From a virus, in IMG/VR virus record IMGVR_UViG_3300023109_000046, positions 1 through 41,166 of that record: a stretch of 41,166 nt of DNA, one strand, 5' to 3'. The notes under the pieces are model-generated. The model was not told the DNA's origin. It searched no databases and saw nothing but the letters and a program-made list of their open reading frames with translations. The translations under genes were made by a program, and so were the position numbers. Positions 5,898 to 12,110 of the stretch are shown in pieces (the stretch's first letter is position 1; each line of letters opens with the position of its first letter).

Positions 5898-6587
5898 ATG
5901 TTTAATCATGTAAGTTTCGAATCAGATGAATTCGAATTGAAGACTGTAAGTGAAGATGGAAAGCGGTGGTATGTTACTGAGAGTGGAGGGAAATACCCTT
6001 CTATAACTACAGTAATTTCTTATTTTAGCAAGAATGCCATCATGGCCTGGCGTAAACGAGTAGGAGAAGAGGAAGCAAATAAAGTTTCACTCAAGGCATC
6101 GCGTCGCGGAACCAATGTTCACTTGTTGTGCGAAGATTATATCAATAATCTTCCCGTTAAAAAGGGAGTTATGCCTAGCGACTTAGAGATGTTTAGTATA
6201 ATGAAATCCGTTCTCGACGAAAGAGTGGGAGACGTTTATGCTCAAGAATACGCAATGTATTCGGATCATCTAGGAATCGCTGGGCGGTGTGATTGCATTG
6301 CGATGTTTGATGGCAAGTTGTCCATCATAGATTTCAAAACATCTAAGCGACCCCTCAGCGCATTTGGGGGGGACAAGCTCGACAAATACTTTCGCCAAGC
6401 TGCGGGGTATGCAGTAATGTTCGAGGAACGAACAAAAATTCCAGTATCTCAGGTAGTTATTATTGCGGCAGTAGATAATGAAATTCATCCGGAAGTACAT
6501 GTTTCTCGAAGAGATGATCATATTGGCGGGCTGATCGGGATGATTGATGAATATTATACCAAAAATGGAATGGTTGGAAGACAGTAA
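5898..6587 (+). CDS. PD-(D/E)XK exonuclease, MGME1-like
   Basis: 229 residues. The conserved core is RGTNVH (His75), an E in the QEYAMYSD segment (Glu117), AGRCDCIAMF (Asp132), SIIDFKTSK (Asp145 and Lys147) and a helix RQAAGYAVMFEE with Gln167. This is the order found in the PD-(D/E)XK family that includes the mitochondrial exonuclease MGME1 and RecB-like nucleases. It probably trims single-stranded DNA ends in replication, repair or host DNA breakdown. The N-terminal KYPSITTVISYF with a following Trp-Arg helix is also typical. Other replication genes (gp59, gp32) lie 1.4 kb or more downstream on the same strand. Confidence 0.8.
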   Translation: MFNHVSFESDEFELKTVSEDGKRWYVTESGGKYPSITTVISYFSKNAIMAWRKRVGEEEANKVSLKASRRGTNVHLLCEDYINNLPVKKGVMPSDLEMFSIMKSVLDERVGDVYAQEYAMYSDHLGIAGRCDCIAMFDGKLSIIDFKTSKRPLSAFGGDKLDKYFRQAAGYAVMFEERTKIPVSQVVIIAAVDNEIHPEVHVSRRDDHIGGLIGMIDEYYTKNGMVGRQ

Positions 6588-6674
6588 ATAATACTATAAT
6601 AGAATATATGGGATTTAATAATTTCTATATATTCTTCATTTAATGTTCAAAAAAAACGGAAGGGAGTACTAAAT

Positions 6675-6917
6675 ATGTGGATATGGGTAATTCAATCTAT
6701 CGCTGGTAGTATAATCGGAAGTGCTTCAAGCAGTTGGTTTCAAAACACTGCGGCAGGAAAATGGTTCTTTGCAAAAGTATCTTCTCTATATGATTGGGCC
6801 GCCGGCCGGTATAATTTAAAAGTTTTAGATGCAGAAGACAATTGGAGAAAAAAATATCCAAATGTATCTGCAAAAATGGATGAATTAGAAAATAGACTGG
6901 AGGCCCTAGAAAAATAA
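6675..6917 (+). CDS. Small conserved phage protein with N-terminal hydrophobic segment
   Basis: 80 residues. A hydrophobic start (MWIWVIQSIAGSIIGSASSS) could be a membrane anchor or amphipathic helix; then follow WFQNTAAGKWFF, YDWAAGRYNLKVL and a C-terminal coiled-coil-like helix (KMDELENRLEALEK). Similar Trp-rich proteins ending with a short coiled coil occur in marine T4-like phages, without known function. GGAAGGGAG upstream is a strong ribosome site. An AT-rich inverted repeat (GAATATAT / ATATATTC, 6602-6634) lies between this gene and the exonuclease. Confidence 0.6.
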   Translation: MWIWVIQSIAGSIIGSASSSWFQNTAAGKWFFAKVSSLYDWAAGRYNLKVLDAEDNWRKKYPNVSAKMDELENRLEALEK

Positions 6918-6940
6918 TTTACTCATAAGGAAACTCTGCA

Positions 6941-7108
6941 GTGGAAGATTACCGACAGGTCCAGTTGAAATTAATAGACTTAAATTGGGACGGAGAAGAG
7001 CATAGCCCCTATAATTCCACAAAAAACGCAGGGCCCAAGTCATTCCCTAAGAAACGCATTTGCGATTTAGAAGATTTAGATAATATTGCAATATTATCTA
7101 CAAATTAA
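6941..7108 (+). CDS. Small GTG-start protein, 55 aa
   Basis: GTG 6941 with AAGGAAA 11 bases before it, ending TAA 7106-7108. The product begins MEDYRQVQLKLIDLNWDGEE and ends DLEDLDNIAILSTN. It is polar and acidic, with one Cys and no membrane segment. Not recognised. The coding call rests on the ribosome site and an open frame filling most of the gap between the 6675 gene and the promoter at 7120. Confidence 0.5.
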   Translation: MEDYRQVQLKLIDLNWDGEEHSPYNSTKNAGPKSFPKKRICDLEDLDNIAILSTN

Positions 7109-7119
7109 TTAAATTGTTG

Positions 7120-7148
7120 TTGACAACTTCTCGTACATAGTATATAAT
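7120..7148 (+). promoter_or_regulatory. Consensus sigma70 promoter for the 7183 unit
   Basis: TTGACA (7120-7125), 17 bases and TATAAT (7143-7148): a perfect consensus pair. It lies 35 bases before the wall-hydrolase ATG and probably also drives gp33, gp59 and the membrane protein. Confidence 0.9.
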
Positions 7149-7182
7149 TATCAATCATTAACAGTATGTAGGAGATCTCTGC

Positions 7183-7725
7183 ATGAAGCGTATATTGAGA
7201 TATGTCTTTGTCCTGGGCGCATGTATTCCTAATACAGTAGTCCCGTCCATACTAGACAGCAGCAATTCGTTTGACGAAGAGGTTACCTGTCTTGCAGAAA
7301 ATATCTACTTCGAATCTAGAAATGAAAGTGTCATGGGTCAAATTGCGGTAGCATACGTTACGCTCAATAGAGTATTCGACAAGACGCATCCCGATACTAT
7401 ATGCGGAGTAGTAAGGCAGGGAAAGCATCGAGAATCTTGGAAAACTAAAATGACCGACGATCCTGATGATGCGATATTCTTCCCTATAAAAAACAAATGT
7501 CAATTTTCTTGGTATTGCGATGGAAAGTCTGACAAAATTCTGAATCTGGCTGCATGGAAAAGTGCAGTAAGCGTAGCCGCGATGGTTACTGTAGAATATG
7601 GCTCACGTCGCCACAATGATCCGTCTAGCGGTGCGTTATGGTATCATGCAGACTATGTTCACTCTAAATTCCATTCTGGGCGGGAATATACCGCCACGAT
7701 TGGTGCTCATATATTTTACCGATAG
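7183..7725 (+). CDS. SleB-type cell wall hydrolase
   Basis: 180 residues of the Hydrolase_2 / SleB family, which cleaves peptidoglycan glycan strands. The core begins EVTCLAENIYFESRNESVMG with the following AVAYVTLNRV, the family's signature with the likely catalytic Glu44, and continues to SSGALWYHADYV near the C-terminus. The first 20 or so residues (MKRILRYVFVLGACIPNTVV) look like a signal peptide or signal-anchor, so it may reach the periplasm by itself. TAGGAGA precedes the ATG. It is expressed from a consensus sigma70 promoter and followed 12 bases later by gp33, an unusual place for a lysis gene; a role in early envelope remodelling is possible. Confidence 0.8.
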   Translation: MKRILRYVFVLGACIPNTVVPSILDSSNSFDEEVTCLAENIYFESRNESVMGQIAVAYVTLNRVFDKTHPDTICGVVRQGKHRESWKTKMTDDPDDAIFFPIKNKCQFSWYCDGKSDKILNLAAWKSAVSVAAMVTVEYGSRRHNDPSSGALWYHADYVHSKFHSGREYTATIGAHIFYR

Positions 7726-7737
7726 GAACCTCCAAAT

Positions 7738-7962
7738 ATGTTAAAAACCATGTCTCAAAAAGAATTTAGCGAAGAAATTGAAAAGTATGTTCGAGTGACC
7801 CGAGAATCTTATATGGATTCCATCATCATGTATTGCAAGGAAAATGATTTAGATTATGAGAGTATTAATTCGCTGCTCAGTACTGTGCTGAAACAAAAAA
7901 TTCAATATGAGGCCGAGAATCTTAACATGATGGCCAAGACCGCTACACAACTGCCGTTGTGA
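7738..7962 (+). CDS. 33: Probable late transcription co-activator gp33
   Basis: 74 residues, helical. The pattern (KEFSEEIEKYV, SYMDSIIMYCKENDLDYESI, then LLSTVLKQKIQYEAENLNMM and a hydrophobic TQLPL end) matches what I recall of short gp33 proteins of marine T4-like phages. In T4, gp33 links the beta-flap of RNA polymerase to the sliding clamp and works with gp55 at TATAAATA promoters; the short hydrophobic C-terminus would be the clamp-binding motif. Position directly before gp59 and near gp32 agrees with T4 order. T4 gp33 is 112 residues, so this is a reduced version. The call rests on position and weak pattern. Confidence 0.6.
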   Translation: MLKTMSQKEFSEEIEKYVRVTRESYMDSIIMYCKENDLDYESINSLLSTVLKQKIQYEAENLNMMAKTATQLPL

Positions 7963-7976
7963 GGTCGGATCTGGTA

Positions 7977-8663
7977 ATGGCCAGCAGAAAAATGGACGAT
8001 TTTGAATGTTACAAAATTTTCATTGCAATGAAAAGTCACTTTTCGACAAAAAATGATGCGTATGATTATATAAAGTATCGAGGCAAGATTACAATTCGCC
8101 AAGATTCTTATATGAAAAGAAAGGATCGCAATATTTTTCGCGATCTCAGCAAAAAATACACTCGTAAAGAGTTGGAAGAATATTTTCTTTCGGTATTCTT
8201 GTCATCAAACGAACACGGAACCGCAATAGCTAGAGGAGAATTTCTCTCTTCTGCAGAATTATTGTCCGAAGAAACTCAAGACTATTATAAATTATGGAAA
8301 ACTCGAAACCAGAGTTTGTCTTACTTGTTCGAGGACGATTTCAGAAAAATAATAGACTCTGCAATCGACAACCGGCTCTCATTTAACGAAATATTTAAAT
8401 CGCTTGGCGGAGATTACCCCCTAATCATGCAGATGGAACGTCGGGGCATAATAAGCATCGAGACTCTAGTTATCTTAGATAAGATATTAGATTTTTTGGA
8501 AGATGTGAAAATGCGAGATACCATCTATTGGCCAATCTATAAGCGAAAGTGTAAAAAATACTCAGGTTTTTTGGTAATAAATAGTAAATCCTATACTAAA
8601 AAAGTGAAAGAAATTCTATTAGATGATTATTACGAAGAGTATGGTAAACTACTAGAGAAGTAA
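7977..8663 (+). CDS. 59: DNA helicase loader gp59
   Basis: 228 residues from ATG 7977; a GTG at 7959 in the same frame would overlap gp33 and add six residues. gp59 loads the replicative helicase gp41 onto gp32-covered forks. The N-terminal FECYKIFIAMKSHFSTKNDA followed by YDYIKYRGKI is the characteristic gp59 opening, and the length is close to T4 gp59 (217). The protein is highly basic and helical. It sits between gp33 and the conserved membrane protein, with gp32 the next DNA-binding gene, the functional grouping seen in T4-like phages. Confidence 0.85.
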   Translation: MASRKMDDFECYKIFIAMKSHFSTKNDAYDYIKYRGKITIRQDSYMKRKDRNIFRDLSKKYTRKELEEYFLSVFLSSNEHGTAIARGEFLSSAELLSEETQDYYKLWKTRNQSLSYLFEDDFRKIIDSAIDNRLSFNEIFKSLGGDYPLIMQMERRGIISIETLVILDKILDFLEDVKMRDTIYWPIYKRKCKKYSGFLVINSKSYTKKVKEILLDDYYEEYGKLLEK

Positions 8664-8665
8664 AC

Positions 8666-10018
8666 ATGCAACAAGCAATAATTACACTTTTGTCCGCACT
8701 GGCCATTAGCGGAGTGGCAGCATATTATTCTATATTTGGTCTGGCAAAAATATTCTCTGCCGCAGTTCTTCCGATTATTATAATGGGTGCTGTATTGGAG
8801 GTCGGCAAACTCGTCACTGCGTCTTGGTTGTACCGAAACTGGGACACATGTCCAGTTTTACTAAAAACCTACTTTGTTGCAGCAGTTGCAGTTTTAATGT
8901 TTATTACGTCGATGGGAATTTTTGGCTTCTTATCTTCTGCGCATCTAGAACAGACCATGGGAAATCGGGAGAATCAATCGAAGATACTCCGAGTAGACGA
9001 AGAAATTCTAAGAACCGACTATCTCATAGATTCTGCTGAGCAGAAAATTCTAGAGTTCGAAAGTGCAGATACAAATTTTTCTGAAGACATTCAAACTCAG
9101 ATAGATCGAGAGCAACAGAGAATCGATACTGCATATCTTCGGGCAGATCCCCAAATCAGATCTCAGATGAAAATAATCGAAAGAGAGAATGAAATAATAG
9201 ATGATCGTGTCATGCCATATAGGGACGAAATTGTAAATATTGATAGCCGAATGTCGCAATTAGATATTGCAATACAGGAAAATGATGTAAGAATTTTGCA
9301 GAGAATAGTCGGTACGAGTGTCGACGGTTCATATGGCAACGAAACTGCGTCTAAAGTGGAATACTTCCGAGACCAGCAATTAGAAAAGCGCGAGAAGCTT
9401 CTATTAAAGATCGACGAGATCCGAAATGACAATACCCAGAATGTAGACTCTGCTATGAATCAAATTGCAGATATCCGAGATACTGTCAGGCAAGAAATAT
9501 CGGATTCTAATGCGCTAGTTCAGCGCCTTCGGGCCCAACTGGGAACTCCAGTGAATAATAATAAACTGGAACTAGTTGCACAGCAAAGGCAGACTATAGA
9601 CACATTAGAAGATAAACTGGACGAGCTTAATTTAGAGAAGTTTGACCTAGAGACTAGTTATCGCCAGCTCGAAGCTGAAGTTGGTCCAATTAAATATCTT
9701 GCAGAAATAGTCATAGGAGCCAATGCAACAGAAGCTTCATTAGAGAACGCAGTTAAGTGGATTATACTCATGATTGTGTTCGTATTCGACCCTCTCGCGG
9801 TCCTTTTGTTAATCGCAGCGAACATGAATTTAGTTTCTGCACGGAATATAGATGTTGTAGATGCTGTACAGATCCCAAAAGACCGCCCAGATGTTCCAAA
9901 TTTCGATGATGCCGAAAATGTATTGATGAAAACTTCTGGTGGCTGGCAAAGAATTGACAGGTCAGAAAAGCGTCGCCGAGAGCTCAACGAAACTCTCAAA
10001 GATGACAAAGAATCTTAA
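8666..10018 (+). CDS. Large membrane protein with periplasmic/cytoplasmic coiled coil
   Basis: 450 residues. Three hydrophobic segments lie near the N-terminus (about 4-27, 30-52 and 67-91), then a long charged, coiled-coil-like region (about 100-345), then a fourth span (about 358-382: WIILMIVFVFDPLAVLLLIAAN) and a polar tail. The segment GAVLEVGKLVTASWLYRNW is a striking polar-containing helix. I recall related proteins in the same place, between gp59 and gp32, in marine T4-like phages; no function has been assigned that I know of. It begins 3 bases after the gp59 stop. Anchoring replication to the membrane or superinfection exclusion are possibilities, neither shown by the sequence. Confidence 0.75.
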   Translation: MQQAIITLLSALAISGVAAYYSIFGLAKIFSAAVLPIIIMGAVLEVGKLVTASWLYRNWDTCPVLLKTYFVAAVAVLMFITSMGIFGFLSSAHLEQTMGNRENQSKILRVDEEILRTDYLIDSAEQKILEFESADTNFSEDIQTQIDREQQRIDTAYLRADPQIRSQMKIIERENEIIDDRVMPYRDEIVNIDSRMSQLDIAIQENDVRILQRIVGTSVDGSYGNETASKVEYFRDQQLEKREKLLLKIDEIRNDNTQNVDSAMNQIADIRDTVRQEISDSNALVQRLRAQLGTPVNNNKLELVAQQRQTIDTLEDKLDELNLEKFDLETSYRQLEAEVGPIKYLAEIVIGANATEASLENAVKWIILMIVFVFDPLAVLLLIAANMNLVSARNIDVVDAVQIPKDRPDVPNFDDAENVLMKTSGGWQRIDRSEKRRRELNETLKDDKES

Positions 10019-10065
10019 ACTGAGGAGATATATTGTACGAGAAAGCAAATAATGGTGATTACTAG

Positions 10066-10094
10066 TTGACAAACCAGAAAAACTCTGGTATGAT
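10066..10094 (+). promoter_or_regulatory. gp32 promoter with palindromic spacer
   Basis: TTGACA (10066-10071), 17 bases and TATGAT (10089-10094). The spacer is almost wholly an inverted repeat, CCAGA-AAAAC-TCTGG (10074-10088). A second one, TATGATA / TATCATA (10089-10095 and 10102-10108), covers the -10 and start site. These could be operators. Confidence 0.8.
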
Positions 10095-10100
10095 ACTACC

Positions 10101-10161
10101 ATATCATAATGATGATATATAAAAAACATAACGCATACCACGAATATAAAAGGAATATAAA
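10101..10161 (+). promoter_or_regulatory. gp32 mRNA leader, candidate autoregulatory site
   Basis: The predicted leader starts at a hairpin (ATATCAT-AATG-ATGATAT, 10101-10118) and then is A-rich and unstructured up to the start, with AAAAGGAA as ribosome site. T4 gp32 represses its own translation by nucleating at a 5' structure and coating an unstructured A/U-rich leader; the layout here is similar. The regulation is inferred. Confidence 0.4.
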
Positions 10162-11064
10162 ATGTCGAATGCATTCGCAAAACTCAAGAAGGGTAGAGAT
10201 TTCAGCAAGCTTACTGAAGAGTTAGAGAAAACTCAATCCCCACAACAAACTTCGTCGAGTCGTGATGATCGATTCTGGAAGCCCACTACAGACAAAACTG
10301 GAAATGGGTATGCAGTAATTCGATTGTTACCCCCTCCCTCGGATGAAGAATTGCCTTGGGTTCGCATCTTTAATCACGGATTTAAGGGCCCAGGCGGTTG
10401 GTTAATTGATAATTGTCTGACTACTCTGAACAAGAAATGTCCTGTCTGTGAGGCAAACACTGAACTATGGAACACGGGAACTACTGAGAACCAGAACATC
10501 GCTAGAGATCGTAAGCGTAAGTTGAAATACTACTCTAATATCTATGTGGTAAGCGATCCTGCTCATCCCGAAAACGAAGGTAAGGTATTCTTATATCAGT
10601 TTGGTAAAAAGATCTTTGATAAGATCTCTGATATTATGCAGCCTACGTTCGAGGACGAAAATCCAATCAATCCATTTGATATGTGGGAAGGTGCAAACTT
10701 CAAGTTGAAGATTCGGACTGTAGACGGTTATATTAATTATGACAAGTCTGAGTTTGATTCTGTTAGTGCATTATCTGATGATGATGAGGAGTTGGAATCA
10801 ATCTTTAACAAAGAACATTCTTTGCAAGATTTTCTCGCTTCTGATCAATTCAAAGCATACGAGAGTATGAAAGATCGGCTAGACCGAGTTCTTGGCACAG
10901 TAACTCCTACGAGGACTGCTGCAGAAGACATGGAGCAGATCATGGATCGAACTCCATTGACTGAAGCGGCCGCCCCTGTGGCTGCTAAGGAACGAGTTGC
11001 AGTTATCCAAGACGAAGAAGATGACGCGCTGTCATATTTTGAAAAGTTGGCAAACGAAGACTAA
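10162..11064 (+). CDS. 32: Single-stranded DNA-binding protein gp32
   Basis: 300 residues (T4 gp32: 301). It coats single-stranded DNA in replication, recombination and repair. The N-terminal basic B-domain (AFAKLKKGRDFSKL) drives cooperativity. The core has a zinc site His72, Cys85, Cys93 and Cys96, the T4-type H-C-C-C set. The OB-fold strand YYSNIYVVSDP follows, and a very acidic C-terminus (QDEEDDALSYFEKLANED) is the protein-recruitment tail. It has its own promoter at 10066 and a perfect terminator hairpin just after the stop, so it is a monocistronic, strongly expressed unit as in T4. Confidence 0.95.
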   Translation: MSNAFAKLKKGRDFSKLTEELEKTQSPQQTSSSRDDRFWKPTTDKTGNGYAVIRLLPPPSDEELPWVRIFNHGFKGPGGWLIDNCLTTLNKKCPVCEANTELWNTGTTENQNIARDRKRKLKYYSNIYVVSDPAHPENEGKVFLYQFGKKIFDKISDIMQPTFEDENPINPFDMWEGANFKLKIRTVDGYINYDKSEFDSVSALSDDDEELESIFNKEHSLQDFLASDQFKAYESMKDRLDRVLGTVTPTRTAAEDMEQIMDRTPLTEAAAPVAAKERVAVIQDEEDDALSYFEKLANED

Positions 11065-11070
11065 TGTGAT

Positions 11071-11093
11071 TGGCGGTGGGTCGCCCACCGCCA
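11071..11093 (+). terminator. Terminator hairpin after gp32
   Basis: TGGCGGTGGG-TCG-CCCACCGCCA: a perfect 10-bp GC-rich stem beginning 6 bases after the gp32 stop. Only a weak T-rich tail (TTTAGTT) follows, so it may also act as an mRNA 3' stabiliser. Confidence 0.8.
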
Positions 11094-11110
11094 TTTAGTT
11101 CTGCGTACTG

Positions 11111-11194
11111 GGAGGGGTTCCTGAGCGGCCAAAGGGATCAGACTGTAAATCTGACGCGAAAGCTTCGGTGGTTCGAATCCACCCCCCTCCACCA
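11111..11194 (+). tRNA. tRNA-Tyr (GTA)
   Basis: 84 bases including an encoded CCA. The acceptor GGAGGGG pairs with CCCCTCC; the anticodon stem TCAGA/TCTGA holds loop CTGTAAA with anticodon GTA. A long variable arm (type II, as in bacterial Tyr tRNAs) and the T-loop GTTCGAATC are present. First of a four-tRNA run. Confidence 0.93.
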
Positions 11195-11332
11195 AGCCAA
11201 AAGTTTCTTATAATATACAATGTATATTTTACGAAACATAAATTTTCAAGAAATCGAATAATTCGCAGAAACCCCCTGCGGCAAGTGACGTTGGAATATA
11301 ATTTATTTTGATATTTCGACTAATCTTATTAA
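11195..11332 (+). other. Intergenic spacer with AT-rich inverted repeat
   Basis: No gene seen. AATATAC-AAT-GTATATT (11212-11228) is a perfect 7-bp inverted repeat 18 bases after tRNA-Tyr, possibly a processing or weak termination structure. Confidence 0.35.
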
Positions 11333-11340
11333 TATAAATA
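11333..11340 (+). promoter_or_regulatory. Late promoter box before tRNA-Ala
   Basis: A perfect TATAAATA 12 bases before the first base of tRNA-Ala. If real, three tRNAs and the small ORF would be transcribed late, which differs from the early tRNA expression known in T4. Confidence 0.45.
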
Positions 11341-11352
11341 CATGTAGTATCT

Positions 11353-11428
11353 GGGGCTATAGCTCAGCAGAAAGAGCGCTTGATTTGCATTCAAGAGGTC
11401 GGGGGTTTGACTCCCTCTAGCTCCACCA
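11353..11428 (+). tRNA. tRNA-Ala (TGC)
   Basis: 76 bases with encoded CCA. Acceptor GGGGCTA/TAGCTCC; anticodon stem CTTGA/TCAAG with loop TTTGCAT, anticodon TGC; D-arm GCTC...GAGC. The T-loop reads GTTTGACTC, a slight departure from the usual TTCGA. Confidence 0.92.
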
Positions 11429-11446
11429 ATTTTATAGGTAACTAAT

Positions 11447-11662
11447 ATGAATACTTCTAGCGAGGGCAATTTTGTGTATATCCGACCATCAGAAGATGGT
11501 ACTGGTGAGTGGTGGTCAAAATTAAATAATGATGAGTTTACCATAGACTCAGAAAATTTATTTCTATACCCATCAGCAGACAAGTCTGGTCAATGGTGGT
11601 ATGATGGGAAAGAAGTGTATCCGCAATCTCATTCGCACTTAGAATATATTCATAATAAATAA
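11447..11662 (+). CDS. Small protein inside the tRNA cluster, 71 aa
   Basis: ATG 11447 with TAGGTAAC upstream. The product has two similar halves: RPSEDGTGEWWSKLNNDEF and YPSADKSGQWWYDGKEVY share P-S-x-D-x-(T/S)-G-x-WW, so it is an internal duplication of a small Trp-pair motif. It is acidic and soluble. Not recognised. It sits between tRNA-Ala and tRNA-Asp on the same strand, so it would be co-transcribed with them and released by tRNA processing. Confidence 0.6.
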   Translation: MNTSSEGNFVYIRPSEDGTGEWWSKLNNDEFTIDSENLFLYPSADKSGQWWYDGKEVYPQSHSHLEYIHNK

Positions 11663-11682
11663 TAATAATAATAACAAATTTA

Positions 11683-11759
11683 GGACTGGTAGTTCAGTTG
11701 GTTAGAATGCTGGCCTGTCACGCCAGAGGTCGCGAGTTCGAGTCTCGTCCAGTCCGCCA
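11683..11759 (+). tRNA. tRNA-Asp (GTC)
   Basis: 77 bases with encoded CCA. Acceptor GGACTGG/CCAGTCC; anticodon stem CTGGC/GCCAG with loop CTGTCAC, anticodon GTC; T-loop GTTCGAGTC; D-arm with GTTGGTTAGA. Confidence 0.94.
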
Positions 11760-11760
11760 A

Positions 11761-11785
11761 TTAAAGTTTGCTCGACAAACTTTAA
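11761..11785 (+). repeat. 10-bp hairpin between tRNA-Asp and tRNA-Ser
   Basis: TTAAAGTTTG-CTCGA-CAAACTTTAA is a perfect inverted repeat starting 2 bases after the CCA of tRNA-Asp. It is AT-rich with no clean T-run, so it may be a processing signal or weak terminator. Confidence 0.6.
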
Positions 11786-11827
11786 TATAACGAACTAAAT
11801 AAGTTAAAAGGTGTTTAATAACAGATA

Positions 11828-11918
11828 GGAAGATTGGCAGAGTGGTCGAATGCACTGGTCTTGAAAACCAGCATACCTTAATAGGGTATCGAAGGTTCGA
11901 ATCCTTCATCTTCCGCCA
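11828..11918 (+). tRNA. tRNA-Ser (TGA)
   Basis: 91 bases with encoded CCA. Acceptor GGAAGAT/ATCTTCC; anticodon stem CTGGT/ACCAG with loop CTTGAAA, anticodon TGA. The long variable arm (ATACC...GGTAT) is typical of Ser tRNAs, and the T-loop is GTTCGAATC. It ends 3 bases from the stop codon of the convergent minus-strand gene, with no terminator between. Confidence 0.94.
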
Positions 11919-11920
11919 CG

Positions 11921-12100
11921 TTATCCTTTCTTATAGATCTTATAAGCACCATACGCGATCGCGCCAAAAGCGATCCAAGTCACAATAGACTTGACGAATA
12001 ATACCGCAACACCTCCCGCAATCAAAACTGCGCCATCCCACGAAGATGCTTCTCTCATCTTTTCTTTAATCTTGGATTTTAAAAATTCTAATTGTAGCAC
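11921..12100 (-). CDS. Small membrane protein after the tape measure gene, 59 aa
   Basis: GTG start at 12100; AAGGAGA in the 3' end of the gp29-like gene (12104-12112) is its ribosome site, so the two are translationally linked. The product begins MLQLEFLKSKIKEKMREASS, a basic amphipathic helix, followed by WDGAVLIAGGVAVLFVKSIV and TWIAFGAIAYGAYKIY, one or two hydrophobic spans, and a basic tail. I recall close relatives, with the same M-R-E-x-S-S-W-D-G-A-V-L-I pattern, after tape-measure genes of marine T4-like phages. A holin or a tail-tip ejection peptide is possible; function is unproven. Confidence 0.75.
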   Translation of the reverse strand: MLQLEFLKSKIKEKMREASSWDGAVLIAGGVAVLFVKSIVTWIAFGAIAYGAYKIYKKG

Positions 12101-12110
12101 AGGCTTCTCC

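Noticed and set aside
6602-6634. Inverted repeat GAATATAT / ATATATTC as a terminator
   Set aside because: Pure A/T stem with a 17-base loop and no T-run; mentioned with the neighbouring gene only.
10033-10065. TTG-start mini-ORF of 10 codons after GAGGAGA, before the gp32 promoter
   Set aside because: Strong ribosome site but only 10 codons, and it ends inside the promoter region; more likely the tail of the upstream transcript. Not called.
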